Shown: piece by piece, positions 1 through 8,538 of the stretch
How positions within the stretch are numbered: position 1 is the stretch's first letter
How the letters are laid out: each line of letters opens with the position of its first letter
The notes under the pieces: model-generated
What the model was told of the DNA's origin: nothing
Seen by the model: the letters and a program-made list of their open reading frames with translations, nothing else
Database searches by the model: none
Program-made: the position numbers and the translations under genes
DNA from: Pyxidicoccus caerfyrddinensis
Lineage (GTDB): Bacteria; Myxococcota; Myxococcia; Myxococcales; Myxococcaceae
DNA: 64,000 bases
Assembly: GCF_010894405.1 (NCBI RefSeq)
Contig: NZ_JAAIYA010000008.1
Coordinates: 490,851-554,850 of the forward strand
Reading direction: 5' to 3'

Positions 1-335
1 GGCAGGGACGCCGGCAGCGTCACCGTGTGGTTGTAGGCGACGGTGCCGCTCCACTGGGAGGTCGGAACGGGCGGCGCGTGGTCGACGCTGGACGGCGCGC
101 GATTCACGCCAGCCGAGTCGATGAAGTGGATGAAGACCGCGTAGTCCTCCGCCATGGGCGCCGCGTTGAAGCGCATCGCCAGCGTCACGGACTGGCCCGG
201 CGCCGCCGACAGGCTGGGGGTGCCGAGCCGCTGCACCGTGGTGCCCTGGGCTCGCGCCTCCGGGCTCAGCGCCAGGAGGAAGAACGCGAGCAGTACCGCA
301 TAGCCAGATTCGAAGAGTCTTTGATGAAGTTTCAT
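1..335 (-). CDS. Secreted protein, C-terminus beyond the window edge (partial)
   Basis: The gene starts at an ATG at 335 on the minus strand and runs off the left edge, giving 111 visible codons. The first 27 or so residues form a Sec signal peptide: a charged start (MKLHQRLF), a hydrophobic core rich in L, F and A, and an A-R-A-Q cleavage site. The mature part looks like a beta-rich domain with a segment of the type VTLAMRFNAAPMAEDYAVF, then the residues of a possible sandwich fold. It lies just after the GH16 gene on the same strand (17 bases apart), so the two may be co-transcribed and act together outside the cell on polysaccharide. That link is inference. I do not recognise the family. 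Confidence 0.7.
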   Translation of the reverse strand, partial: MKLHQRLFESGYAVLLAFFLLALSPEARAQGTTVQRLGTPSLSAAPGQSVTLAMRFNAAPMAEDYAVFIHFIDSAGVNRAPSSVDHAPPVPTSQWSGTVAYNHTVTLPASL

Positions 336-352
336 GGAGCCCTCTCGGTTGA

Positions 353-2056
353 CTACTTGAACTTCCAAGCGCGCACGTAGCGGACGTCGAACGCGTTGCC
401 CTGCCCCGTCGGCGTCGTGGAATCTCCCGCGCCGCTGGCGCTGCCGAACTGGAAGCTCAGCAGGATGTACATGCGCTCGGGCATGCTCACCGCCGTCGTG
501 TAGACGAGGTTCCCGTCCAGGTAGAACGACTGGCGGTTGGCCTCCCACTTCAAGCCATACCGGTGATAGCCAGCCGAGAGGTCCGTGCCGGCCTGGACCA
601 TCTTGTAGCCGCCCTGCTCCTCCGGCCAGCCCGTCCAGATGGTGGCGCCATACGCAGTGGGACGCAGGCTGGAGTTGGACCAGCCGCTGTTGGGACCGCC
701 GCCGGGATAGGCCTCCATGATGTCGATTTCGGGGCGGTACGGGTCCGGCTGGTCATGGTTGTAGAGCCAGAACGCCGGCCACGGGCCCCGGCCATAGGGC
801 AGCTTCGCCTCCATCTCGAAATAGCCATACGTCTGGTAATACTTCCCGTCCGTGGTGATGTGCCGGTAGTCGCGCACGTAGCTGGTACCGGCGACCGGGA
901 AGATCTTGAGACTGCCATTGCTGATGACGTAGTTGGGCGTCGAGTCCGCAGGCTGGTACCAGAGATGGTCGGTCCACTTGCCCGTGTCAAGGGTGGAGCC
1001 GTCGAACTCCTCGTTGAAGTACAGCGTGTACTGGCTCGCATCCTGGCCATAGGGGCCGGAGGTGTTGGTCGGTGGCGGCGTGGTCGGCGTGCCCACCGTC
1101 CACGTCTGGTTGGCCTCACCCGTGCAATCCCAGAGCTCCATCAGCACCCCGTCGCCCGTCGCCGTGGGGCCGCCCGTCACATCCAGGCAGCGGCCGCTGG
1201 GGACGTGGACGAAGCGGTACTCACCCGTGGCACCGGCGCTCTGCATGTTCCAGAGCTGCCGGGGCAGGCCCGTGCAATCCCACTGCTGGATGCCCGTCAG
1301 GTTGGCGGTGCCGCCGTTGATGGTTTCCATGCACTTGCCGCTGCTGCGGGCGATGATTTCGTACTGCCCGCCGCCCATGTCCTTCAGCGTCCAGTCCTGG
1401 TTCGCCAGTCCGGTGCAGGCGTACTGGTCGATGCGGTCGCCATTCGAGACGGCCGTCACCCCGCCGCGCACGTCCAGGCACTTGCCGGAGTGCTTCGCGA
1501 CGAGCGGCTTCGCCGTGCTCTGCGGCGGCGGCGCCGTGGGCGGCGTCAGCGTCCAGGCCTGGTTGGCCTCGCCGGTGCAGTCCCACAGCTCCGTCAGCAC
1601 GCCGTCGCCCGTAGCGGTGGGGCCGCCAGTCACATCCAGGCAGCGGCCGCCGTTGACGGCGACGACTTCGTACCGGCCCGAGCCCTTGCTGTTGAGCCGC
1701 CAGAGCTGCTTCGACAGGCCCGAGCACGTCGCCTGCTGGATGCCGGCGCCGTTGCCGGTGGCACCGTTGATGACCTCCACGCACTTGCCGCTGCTGCTGG
1801 CGGCGAGCTGGTACTGACCCTGGCCCTTGTCGGTCAGCGTCCAGGCCTGGTTGGACTGGCCGGTGCAACTCCATTGCTCGATGAGCGCGCCGTCGCCGGT
1901 GGCCGTCGGTCCGCCTCTGACGTCGAGGCACTTGTTGGAGTGCTGGGCGACGATGGTGGTGGGGGCCGCGAGCGCGGGGGAGGCCGCGAGGGCCGTCCCG
2001 GCCACCACGGCCAGGGCGCCACTGCGCCACAACGCTCTTTTGATGTCGTCTTTCAC
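353..2056 (-). CDS. Secreted GH16 endo-beta-glucanase with two ricin-type lectin domains
   Basis: This 567-residue protein has a signal peptide (residues 1-30, ending A-L-A), two beta-trefoil ricin-B-like modules (about 33-172 and 184-322) with repeated CLDVxGG and QxW motifs, a Pro/Thr linker, and a C-terminal GH16 domain (about 342-567). The catalytic signature E-I-D-I-M-E is at residues 443-448, so E443 is the expected nucleophile, D445 the assisting Asp and E448 the acid/base. GH16 enzymes cut beta-1,3 or mixed beta-1,3/1,4 glucans, and the lectin modules probably hold the enzyme on polysaccharide. The six trefoil repeats are very similar to one another (QxW and GGPTATGDG repeats), which suggests internal duplication. 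Substrate choice among laminarin, lichenin and others cannot be read here. Confidence 0.93.
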   Translation of the reverse strand: MKDDIKRALWRSGALAVVAGTALAASPALAAPTTIVAQHSNKCLDVRGGPTATGDGALIEQWSCTGQSNQAWTLTDKGQGQYQLAASSSGKCVEVINGATGNGAGIQQATCSGLSKQLWRLNSKGSGRYEVVAVNGGRCLDVTGGPTATGDGVLTELWDCTGEANQAWTLTPPTAPPPQSTAKPLVAKHSGKCLDVRGGVTAVSNGDRIDQYACTGLANQDWTLKDMGGGQYEIIARSSGKCMETINGGTANLTGIQQWDCTGLPRQLWNMQSAGATGEYRFVHVPSGRCLDVTGGPTATGDGVLMELWDCTGEANQTWTVGTPTTPPPTNTSGPYGQDASQYTLYFNEEFDGSTLDTGKWTDHLWYQPADSTPNYVISNGSLKIFPVAGTSYVRDYRHITTDGKYYQTYGYFEMEAKLPYGRGPWPAFWLYNHDQPDPYRPEIDIMEAYPGGGPNSGWSNSSLRPTAYGATIWTGWPEEQGGYKMVQAGTDLSAGYHRYGLKWEANRQSFYLDGNLVYTTAVSMPERMYILLSFQFGSASGAGDSTTPTGQGNAFDVRYVRAWKFK

Positions 2057-2235
2057 GGAGGGAATCCTTTGCAGGGGGAGACCCTCGCGGAACGCCTTCG
2101 CTCCACGAGGGCCGGGGCTTCGGCCTGCCCACTGGCAACCGATGTGCCAGTCCGCGCCCCATCCGTGAAAAGCGTGAAGGCTCGGAATTCAGCGCACTTG
2201 CGCGCGAGGACTCGCGAGCGTGTCGTTCCCGGGGC

Positions 2236-2263
2236 CTGTCACGTGACGACACACCTGTGTCAG
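2236..2263 (-). promoter_or_regulatory. 28-bp element shared with the 20166-20193 region
   Basis: Read on the minus strand, toward the GH16 gene, this element begins CTGACACAGGTGTGTC and continues through GTCACGTGACAG. It matches 25 of 28 bases with plus-strand 20166-20193. It holds the inverted repeat GACACA-GG-TGTGTC followed by the palindrome GTCACGTGAC. It lies about 180 bases upstream of the GH16 start. An operator or activator site is likely; the protein that binds it is unknown. Confidence 0.4.
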
Positions 2264-2406
2264 GCGGGGAACCGGGGCGCTGAGCGCCCGCCGATCTCCG
2301 GGAAGCGCGCATAGGCATACAGGAGCGCGTCCAGGTGGGCGGGGTTGTCGAGGTCGAGCGGCGCGTCCGTGAGCTGCACAACCAGGATTACTTCGCGGAC
2401 ACTCCA
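2260..2406 (-). pseudogene. 48-codon coding-like tail in frame after the SUKH stop codon
   Basis: Directly after the TAG of the SUKH gene (2407-2409), the same frame stays open for 48 codons to a TGA at 2260. The translation is protein-like (…ILVVQLTDAPLDLDNPAHL… then …LYAYARFPEIGGRS) with G/C-rich third positions. There is no good start codon or ribosome site, so it is either the remnant of a neighbouring gene or an extension cut off by a nonsense change. SUKH proteins usually end where the upstream frame already ends, which favours a remnant of a different gene. Confidence 0.35.
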
Positions 2407-2868
2407 CTAGTCATCGTGGAGCCAGTAGAGGCGGTTGTTGCTCGTGAGGGCGCGCGTCAGAAACTCGCGGAGCGACGCTGCCACGGGCGTCACGGCCGGA
2501 TATGTGCCGTGGTACGCATCCAACAGGGGATAGGGGGGCGGCTGGGCCACGTCCACCAAGATGAAATCCGAGTCCTGGCAGTCCACCAGCGTCCACCAGG
2601 ACGCGGGGCCCATGGAGTCATCGTCGCTGCCGCGCATTCGAACGCGGGCGCGCTGTAGCTCTCCGAGAGAGAGGAGGCTGTAGCGCGCGTTGGGCAGCGG
2701 CTCGAACAGCTCCGCGCCATTGCACCGCAAGTAGAAGGCGCGCAGCTCGGCCCCGAGCTGCCAGCCCGCGCGCGATTCGAACGCGGCAATCTCCGCCTCG
2801 GTCGCGGGAGGGTGCGGGTAGTGCTCGCGCACCACAGTGGCCAGGAGCTGGTCCAGGGTTGGCGTCAT
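2407..2868 (-). CDS. SMI1/KNR4 (SUKH) family protein, probable immunity protein
   Basis: The 153-residue protein has the SUKH layout: an N-terminal helix pair ending in a W-x-L-G-xx-L-R-A-F-Y motif (about 35-48), a G-A-E-L-F turn, a central strand region, and F-I-L-V-D / L-R-E-F-L near the end. SUKH proteins are known immunity proteins of bacterial polymorphic toxins. It begins three bases after the stop of the lipoprotein toxin gene upstream, the usual toxin-immunity order, so its likely job is to neutralise that toxin inside the producing or kin cell. The ATG at 2868 is chosen because it follows the toxin stop directly. Confidence 0.85.
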   Translation of the reverse strand: MTPTLDQLLATVVREHYPHPPATEAEIAAFESRAGWQLGAELRAFYLRCNGAELFEPLPNARYSLLSLGELQRARVRMRGSDDDSMGPASWWTLVDCQDSDFILVDVAQPPPYPLLDAYHGTYPAVTPVAASLREFLTRALTSNNRLYWLHDD

Positions 2869-2871
2869 GGG

Positions 2872-3554
2872 CTAATCGCTGTGGGGGAGGTTGGGCCCGG
2901 GGGCGGACCACCGACTGCCGCGCGCGTAGCACTGCGGATAGGCGTTGTTGAAGAGCGTGTGGACAGGGTCCGGCACGGGCAGAATGTTGCTCGGGTCGGT
3001 GGGGTGCCCTCCGTGGCCGAGGTCGCGAATGTGGTGGCCCGGCCAGTTGCGGCCGGCCGTGCTGGGCCATGCGCCGAACTCCTCAATCCAATTGGCCCGG
3101 AACGCGTCCCGCGCGTTGTCCCAGATGCCTCTGCCGCGCCGGGGATCGACAGTCGCGTAGTCGCAGCAGCAGTGAGTGAGCGGATAGCGGGTGCCACCCT
3201 CCGCCGGGAGGAACATGAAGCGCCCGACCCAATCGCCCTTGATGTCCGCGAGCCAGATGCAGCCCATGAGCACGCGGCCCTCGGATGCGCACTGGTGCTG
3301 GCAGCGCCCCAACTGCTTGGCGTTGCACTGCCACGGGCCGTAGTAGATGGTCGTGGTCACCCGGCCGCCCTCGGGGCTCGGCACCACCGGCCCGACCCAC
3401 TTCGCAGTGGCGGGGGCATGCCGACTGCGCCGACCGTGGCCGAGCCGCACGCGGCGAGGGCCGCCGCAGTGAGCGCGACGACGAGCGGACGATGCTCGGC
3501 AGGGGTAAACACGCAAAAGCGGATAGCACCGACAACGCGCCGCACACAAGTCAC
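2872..3554 (-). CDS. SitA-like lipoprotein toxin with nuclease-like C-terminus, frameshifted as read
   Basis: Two frames must be joined. The first (from a GTG at 3554) encodes a lipoprotein signal ending in the lipobox L-A-A-C. After a short stretch it runs into nonsense, while the second frame takes over near 3415 with TAKWVGPVV and continues to the stop at 2872. The switch is at a run of five C on the coding strand. The C-terminal domain is Cys-rich and carries a G-H-H-I-R-D-L-x-H-G-G motif, N-I-L-P, V-H-x-L-F-N and Y-P-Q-C-Y, in the style of HNH/LHH nuclease toxins. A lipoprotein toxin followed at once by a small immunity gene matches the SitA-SitI outer-membrane-exchange toxins of Myxococcus. 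A GTG further inside is an alternative start. Whether the frameshift is real or a sequence error is open. Confidence 0.65.
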
Positions 3555-3605
3555 GGCGGTGGGGAGCCCTCTTGGTGGGTTGGCCCGACAAGCAGGCGTC
3601 GCCGC

Positions 3606-4529
3606 CTACGGGAACGTGATACCGCTGATGGTAACGGTACGGGCTCCGCTCGCATCCCAGAGCTTCAGCGTGAAGGGTCCCGCCGGCGCGTCCGCGGGTG
3701 CGTCTGCCTCCACGAACACACTGATGCCCATCGAGCCAGGGACCATGGGCTCCGACAGCCAGACCGTCAGCACTTTCAGTTCAACACCCCTCGTTCCCTG
3801 AAGCGTCAGTGTCGCGCTCTCCGGTTTCCACGGGGGCGCGTCCTCCAGAACGACCAGGAACACTTCGACGGCGACACGCATTGCTGCCCGGTACGCAGTG
3901 ACTCCCGACGCGCGGAGCGCGTTCGTAGCGGCCTCGGTGACGCTCTTGGTGATGAGGCTGGCTACGACTCCGTCGCTGTCCATGAGCCCTGATGCACGCA
4001 GGGCCACGATGCCCCCAGGCCCGCTTCGCTCGGTCCGGAGCCGTTCGTTGTCCGCACGGCACTGCTGAAGCGCGGCATCCTTCTCCCTCAATTCGCGCTG
4101 ACATGACTCCACCGTGCGCTTCTCGCGGTGAACCTCCACATGCGTGGCGGCCTGGACGGCGTGCACCACCAGTTGCAATGCCGCTCCGGCCGGGGCCTCG
4201 TCGTCCCGGAAGCGCACCGTCAGCTTCAGCCTCTCTCCGGGCACCAGCTTTTCCGAGGGCACGAGCTTCACGGTGCTCTGGGCCGCGTCCACCTTCGTGA
4301 AGTTCTCCGCTCCATCCAATGCCAGCGACTCGCGCGTGAAGTCCGAATCGAAGCTGAAGGTCGTGCCCTGTCCCGGGGAGATACACACCGTGGGAATATT
4401 GTCCGTGGGCACTGCCGGTAACTCGACGTGCTGAACGCCGGTCTGGCAGGCAGCGGCACCCGGCTTTGCAGCAGAGGACCCATCCAGGAGCATGAGCGCC
4501 AGGAGAACAATGGGCGGGGAGGCGAACAC
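3606..4529 (-). CDS. DUF2381 family secreted protein (myxobacterial paralogous family)
   Basis: The 307-residue protein begins with a signal peptide (hydrophobic core VLLALMLL, cleavage after S-S-A-A). The first half is beta-rich and carries phrases typical of DUF2381: V-C-I-S-P-G-Q-G-T-T-F-S-F-D-S and G-E-R-L-K-L-T-V-R-F. A central Glu/Arg-rich stretch (about residues 133-170) looks like a coiled coil. The second half ends with a beta-rich segment and I-T-F-P. In Myxococcus these genes commonly sit beside Hanks-type kinases, as here: the kinase lies immediately upstream on the same strand with about 104 bases between. The molecular role is unknown; a periplasmic partner of the kinase is inference. 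Confidence 0.85.
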   Translation of the reverse strand: MFASPPIVLLALMLLDGSSAAKPGAAACQTGVQHVELPAVPTDNIPTVCISPGQGTTFSFDSDFTRESLALDGAENFTKVDAAQSTVKLVPSEKLVPGERLKLTVRFRDDEAPAGAALQLVVHAVQAATHVEVHREKRTVESCQRELREKDAALQQCRADNERLRTERSGPGGIVALRASGLMDSDGVVASLITKSVTEAATNALRASGVTAYRAAMRVAVEVFLVVLEDAPPWKPESATLTLQGTRGVELKVLTVWLSEPMVPGSMGISVFVEADAPADAPAGPFTLKLWDASGARTVTISGITFP

Positions 4530-4633
4530 GGAGAGGAGACCTCACGAGTCAGAACGCAACGAAGGGACTTGCTGCGTCGTCTCTACCATGTCCTGCCTCG
4601 GTGTCCGTGCTCCACGGAGCCGTCCGTCCGGGC

Positions 4634-6571
4634 CTACTCGAACCGACGGACTGCCCGCACGGTGACGCTGGAGAATACCTTGGGTGTGTCAGGCCCACCG
4701 CCCGGCTCACGAACGAGTCCACGGCCCTTGTCCTCATCCTCCAGTTCGAAGCAGACCGGGAAGGTACGACCGTTCACCCTGGCTTCCGTGATTCGGCCAA
4801 AGACGCGCTCCCCGAAGATGAGTCGCCCGATCAGCTCCGCGTCTACAGGCATCTTCTCGAACTGGCCACCTATGATGAAGATCGTGGTCCGGCCCTCTCT
4901 CACGGTGATGAAATGGGCACCGGTCAGGGGATCGAACGTCGCAAGGTGCTGCCTTCTCGTATTGATACCCCACTCCGCCATGGTCTCCACCGCACCGTCA
5001 GGGCACTCCTCAGCGGGAGGCGGTGGACGGAGCTGGGCGCCGGGACATCCCGTGAGAGCGGAGCAGGTGATGGCAGCGCCGACCATTCTTCTCGCGGCAC
5101 GAAGCGCGTTGGAGGGCGTGGGCTGCACATTCGTATGAGTCTTCACGGAAGTTGAGTCCTCGGAGGGAACAGCGCGTGCTGCGATGGTCGCAGGGGTGGA
5201 CACCGCCACTTCGGGCGAGGCTGCGGCGGTCCTAGCTTCCGGCGGCTTCATCGGGGCCGCCACTTCCCGACCGGGCTCTGGCTGCGCAGGCTGCGTAGAA
5301 GCATGAGACGACACAGAAGGAAGAGCGTCCGGTCGGTGCGCGCTCCACCATGAGGCAAGGGCTATGAGGCCTGCCACCAGCACACAGGCCGTGGCGGCGC
5401 CAGGCAGGGAGCGCCGGGCGCGCTCCCACGTCCCGCCAACCCGCCCGCGTCGCGCGGCAGCCTCCCCGATGTGAGCGAAGAGTTCCTCCACTGAAGGCTG
5501 ATTCTCCTCGCCGTCCGCGGTGTTCTCCGCCAGGGCTGCGTTTCCCTCGGCCTTGCGCACTGCAACGGCACTGCGGGTTCGCTCCTCCAGCTCGCGCTCG
5601 TATACCTCCTCTTGCGTCATCGGCGCGGGGCCGCTTTCGGGCAGGTCCAGCGGCACCTTCCAGGCGCGCGTCGTTCGCCCTTTGCTCGCTTCCCAGAGCG
5701 CCTGATGCAGTGCTTCCGCGCTCGGGAGGCGGTCCTCCGGACGCTTCTCCAGGAGTCGCATGGCAATGGCGCTGAGGCTGAGTGGCACCTTGGGATTCAC
5801 CCGGTGCGGAGCGCGGGGAACGCGCAAACGGATGACGACCGCCAGCTGCTCTGGCGATAGCGCCGGATTGAAGGGGTAGCCGTCCGTGAGCGCGGTGTAG
5901 AGCAGCACGCCGAACGCGTAGAGGTCGGCCATCTCTCCACCCTCGAAACGTGCGTCGTCGCCATGCGCGCGGGCCTGTTCCAGCGCTTCGGGAGGCATGA
6001 CGGAGAGGTCTACGAGCGGCATTCCCTGGGTCAGCGTGCGAGCGCCGGGAAGGCGTACGCTGCCGAAGTCCAGCACGAACGGCCCGCCATCATCCTTCCG
6101 AATGAGAATGTTGTTCGCGTTGAGGTCGCGATGATGGATGCCGCGCTTGTGCAGGTCCGACAGCGTCCGCGCAATGGGAAGGAGCACGTCTACGAGCTGC
6201 GATGCCGTCGGATGCTTCTCGTAACGCCAGTCGTGGAACCGCCATCCGTCGATGTGCTCCATGACGATGAACAGGAATCCTGCTTCCGGGTCGGGCCACC
6301 GGCTCACGGAGAAAACGCGCGGGATGTTCGGATGCGGAGAGCGGCCCATCATCGCGGTCGCTTCGCGCAGGCACCAACCGTCCACATCCTCTTCGCCGGG
6401 CATCTTTTCGCCGGGGAGACGAACGGCCATCTTGAGCGCGTACACCTTGCCGTCGCCCTCGACCTTGAACACACGCCCCAGGCCGCCCGCGCCGAGAACC
6501 TCCAGAATCTTCCAGGGGCCGATGCAGTCGCCTGGGCCGAGGCGATCCGGGTGGAACAGGTCGGTGTTCAT
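4634..6571 (-). CDS. Transmembrane Ser/Thr protein kinase with periplasmic lipobox-bearing tail
   Basis: From the ATG at 6571 the protein has 645 residues; the longer open frame upstream lacks conserved sequence. The kinase domain has the glycine loop G-A-G-G-L-G, the ATP-binding lysine in Y-A-L-K (K47), the catalytic H-R-D at 147-149 and D-F-G at 168-170. The usual HRDLK lysine is replaced (HRDLNANN). A single membrane segment (ATACVLVAGLIALASWW) follows a linker, so the C-terminal third is outside the cytoplasm. That part contains S-A-L-T-G-C, a lipobox-like motif inside the chain, and a beta-rich domain ending at residue 645. It is paired with the DUF2381 gene downstream and may sense an envelope signal. 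Confidence 0.88.
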   Translation of the reverse strand: MNTDLFHPDRLGPGDCIGPWKILEVLGAGGLGRVFKVEGDGKVYALKMAVRLPGEKMPGEEDVDGWCLREATAMMGRSPHPNIPRVFSVSRWPDPEAGFLFIVMEHIDGWRFHDWRYEKHPTASQLVDVLLPIARTLSDLHKRGIHHRDLNANNILIRKDDGGPFVLDFGSVRLPGARTLTQGMPLVDLSVMPPEALEQARAHGDDARFEGGEMADLYAFGVLLYTALTDGYPFNPALSPEQLAVVIRLRVPRAPHRVNPKVPLSLSAIAMRLLEKRPEDRLPSAEALHQALWEASKGRTTRAWKVPLDLPESGPAPMTQEEVYERELEERTRSAVAVRKAEGNAALAENTADGEENQPSVEELFAHIGEAAARRGRVGGTWERARRSLPGAATACVLVAGLIALASWWSAHRPDALPSVSSHASTQPAQPEPGREVAAPMKPPEARTAAASPEVAVSTPATIAARAVPSEDSTSVKTHTNVQPTPSNALRAARRMVGAAITCSALTGCPGAQLRPPPPAEECPDGAVETMAEWGINTRRQHLATFDPLTGAHFITVREGRTTIFIIGGQFEKMPVDAELIGRLIFGERVFGRITEARVNGRTFPVCFELEDEDKGRGLVREPGGGPDTPKVFSSVTVRAVRRFE

Positions 6572-6780
6572 GCGGTTGGCGCCCTGGTCAGGTTGGCCTG
6601 AAGAAAGAAGACGTGCTGGGTCCCCTTCTAGCAAAAGCCGTAGGTCGGAGCGCGTGCCGATATCCGCGTGCCGCCCCATGCCGTCTCGCCCCGCAGAGGC
6701 GGACAGCGGGAGGCGCTCCGGCTCGATGACCGGGCGCCCGCCGTCGATGCCGCGCCCGCTACTGCCGCAGCATCGCGTGG

Positions 6781-6930
6781 GTGAACCTGCCCTCGGTCTT
6801 CGAGGCATTCATCGGCTCCGCGCGAACGGAGCTGGGACGCGTGGACGTCATCATCAACAACACAGGCCTCATGCCGCTGTCGCTGCTGGAGGCGCGGAAG
6901 GTCCACGAGTGGAACGAGTCGTGGCGTTGA
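6781..6930 (+). pseudogene. Fragment of a short-chain dehydrogenase (SDR)
   Basis: This frame encodes about 49 residues that match the middle of an SDR: F-E-A-F-I-G-S-A-R-T-E-L-G-R-V-D-V-I-I-N-N-T-G, then L-M-P-L-S-L-L-E-A and V-H-E-W-N, where full SDRs have DVLVNNAGLMPLSPLEALKVDEW. The NNAG motif reads NNTG. The nucleotide-binding start and the YxxxK active site are both missing and the frame stops at TGA 6928. It is a dead fragment. It lies between the kinase promoter region and the next lipoprotein gene, in a 440-base stretch with no other clear gene. Confidence 0.7.
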
Positions 6931-7013
6931 CAGCAAATCGCCTGCCGGATGACGCTTCGACGGTTGCGCTCGTCACGCATCCTGCGGCCGTCCCTCCACA
7001 ATCGAGTTCCGTC

Positions 7014-8270
7014 ATGAGACGCATCGCTTCGCTCGTCCTGCTGTTCCTCGCTGCATGCTCCGAGGCCCCTCCCCCGGACGGCTCCGAGGCGGCCCGCTCC
7101 GCCGCCGCCGCCCTCCAGCTCTCGCCCGAGGCCGAGGCGCGCATCCTCGACTTCGTCAACTACCCCGGCAGCGTCGTCGGCGTGCTCCAGAACCAGGTGG
7201 GCATCCACCCCTGGGCGGCGGTGGCCATCACCGCCCACCGCGACGGCGCCGACGGCGTCTCCCCCTCGGCCGATGACGCCTACTTCACCACCATCGCCGA
7301 GCTCGACGCGGTGCCCAATGTCGACGACACGGTGCTGCAGCAGCTCGACGTGTACGCGGCGGCGCACCCGGCGCCGGCGGGCGAGACGGTCGAGGGCGTG
7401 AGCTTCCGCGGCTGGGAGTCGGAGTCGGTGGTGTGGGGCGTCAACCACGCCGACTCGGCCACGATCCACAACCTCCTCGAGGCGCGCGCCGCGAACTCCC
7501 TGTACACGGGGCGCCCGTACACCCGCGTGGCGCAGATGGGCGCCGTCACCTGGGTCGGCACGACGGCGCTCGCGCAGCTGCGCGCACACGCGCTGCCGTG
7601 GTGGAACTGCCTGCACGGACAGACCTGCCTTGCGGGCACGTTCGACGGCGTCACCTTCGACGAGCCCACCGCCGTGACCGCGCTGGACCTCGCCAATCAG
7701 GCCACGTACGCGCAGCTCACCGGGCACGGCGTCGCCGGCGCGCAGGCCAACGACCTCATCGCCGCGCGCCCGTACACGTCGCTGGCGGCGGTGGCGGCGA
7801 CGTACGGCATCGGCACGGCGACGATGGACGCGCTCAGGACCTACGCGCAGGGCGGCCTCTCCACCTGCATCACGCTGTGGTCGAACGCGGTGTCGCCGCA
7901 GCTGCCGCACGTGCTGCTCATGAGCGAGAGCGACCTTCCCGTCGAGCTGGTGTCGTGGCCGGGCGAGGGCGGGAGCGCGCCGACCGCCGCCACGGTGCTG
8001 GCGCTGGCCGGCGTGCCGTTTGGCTACACCGCCGAGGTGCGCGTGGTCTCGAACTACTTCCGCGCGCTGGAGCCGTCGAGCAGCAGCGCCGATCCGTGGG
8101 CCGCGGCCAACATCGAGAACGCGTTCGACACCCAGCTCACCGACGTCATCTACGTCGCGCTGCACGCGCCGCCGGGCAGCCCCAACCAGGCCGCCGTGCA
8201 GGTCTTCCTCGTCGGCCGCACCTCGTGCGGTGACCTCGTCGGCATCAAGTCCATCGCCATCGAGACCTGA
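7014..8270 (+). CDS. Lipoprotein with helix-hairpin-helix-like repeats
   Basis: The 418-residue product has a lipoprotein signal with the lipobox L-A-A-C (about residue 15). The mature part contains several repeats of the form A-x-x-I-L-x-F-V-N-Y … V-G-I-H-P-W-A-A-V-A-I and I-H-N-L-L-E-A-R … Y-T-R-V-A-Q-M-G-A-V … W-V-G. These resemble the helix-hairpin-helix repeats of ComEA and of Myxococcus exported proteins, which can bind DNA. The C-terminal 120 residues are beta-rich. Function is unknown. Gene remnants on both sides (an SDR fragment upstream, a minus-strand coding-like stretch at about 8271-8360 downstream) suggest it was inserted into older sequence. Confidence 0.75.
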   Translation: MRRIASLVLLFLAACSEAPPPDGSEAARSAAAALQLSPEAEARILDFVNYPGSVVGVLQNQVGIHPWAAVAITAHRDGADGVSPSADDAYFTTIAELDAVPNVDDTVLQQLDVYAAAHPAPAGETVEGVSFRGWESESVVWGVNHADSATIHNLLEARAANSLYTGRPYTRVAQMGAVTWVGTTALAQLRAHALPWWNCLHGQTCLAGTFDGVTFDEPTAVTALDLANQATYAQLTGHGVAGAQANDLIAARPYTSLAAVAATYGIGTATMDALRTYAQGGLSTCITLWSNAVSPQLPHVLLMSESDLPVELVSWPGEGGSAPTAATVLALAGVPFGYTAEVRVVSNYFRALEPSSSSADPWAAANIENAFDTQLTDVIYVALHAPPGSPNQAAVQVFLVGRTSCGDLVGIKSIAIET

Positions 8271-8538
8271 TCCCGCGCGACCACGAACTGTCCAAGGATG
8301 TCCACGACGATGCAGCGGTCCTTCATGAAGGCCACGTAGGCGGGTCCACATGACTGGCGGCCCGGTGGGGACCGGGCCCTGGCGGGCATGACAGCCCTGT
8401 CCGGCCCGCGACGCATCAGCGCCCCGCCTTCACGACTTCCGTGTCAGGGCGGTGGCGCTCCTCCCTCTGGAGGCCCGTGCTTCCATTGCGGTACGTGTGT
8501 TGCAAAAGCACTCGCGACCCACTCTGGGAGGAACCCAC
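8271..8538. other. Intergenic stretch with a minus-strand coding-like remnant
   Basis: On the minus strand, about 8271-8355 reads as protein-like sequence (G-P-A-Y-V-A-F-M-K-D-R, then V-V-D-I-L-G-Q-F-V-V-A-R-D) with no start or partner domain, so it is probably a gene remnant. The rest holds a short GC-rich inverted repeat near 8374-8392 and nothing else I can name. Confidence 0.3.

Noticed and set aside
563..2314. Long plus-strand open frame opposite the GH16 gene
   Set aside because: It is antisense to a well-supported gene with intact signal peptide and catalytic motif. Its composition is Arg/Val/Ala-rich, as expected from the complement of GC-rich coding DNA.
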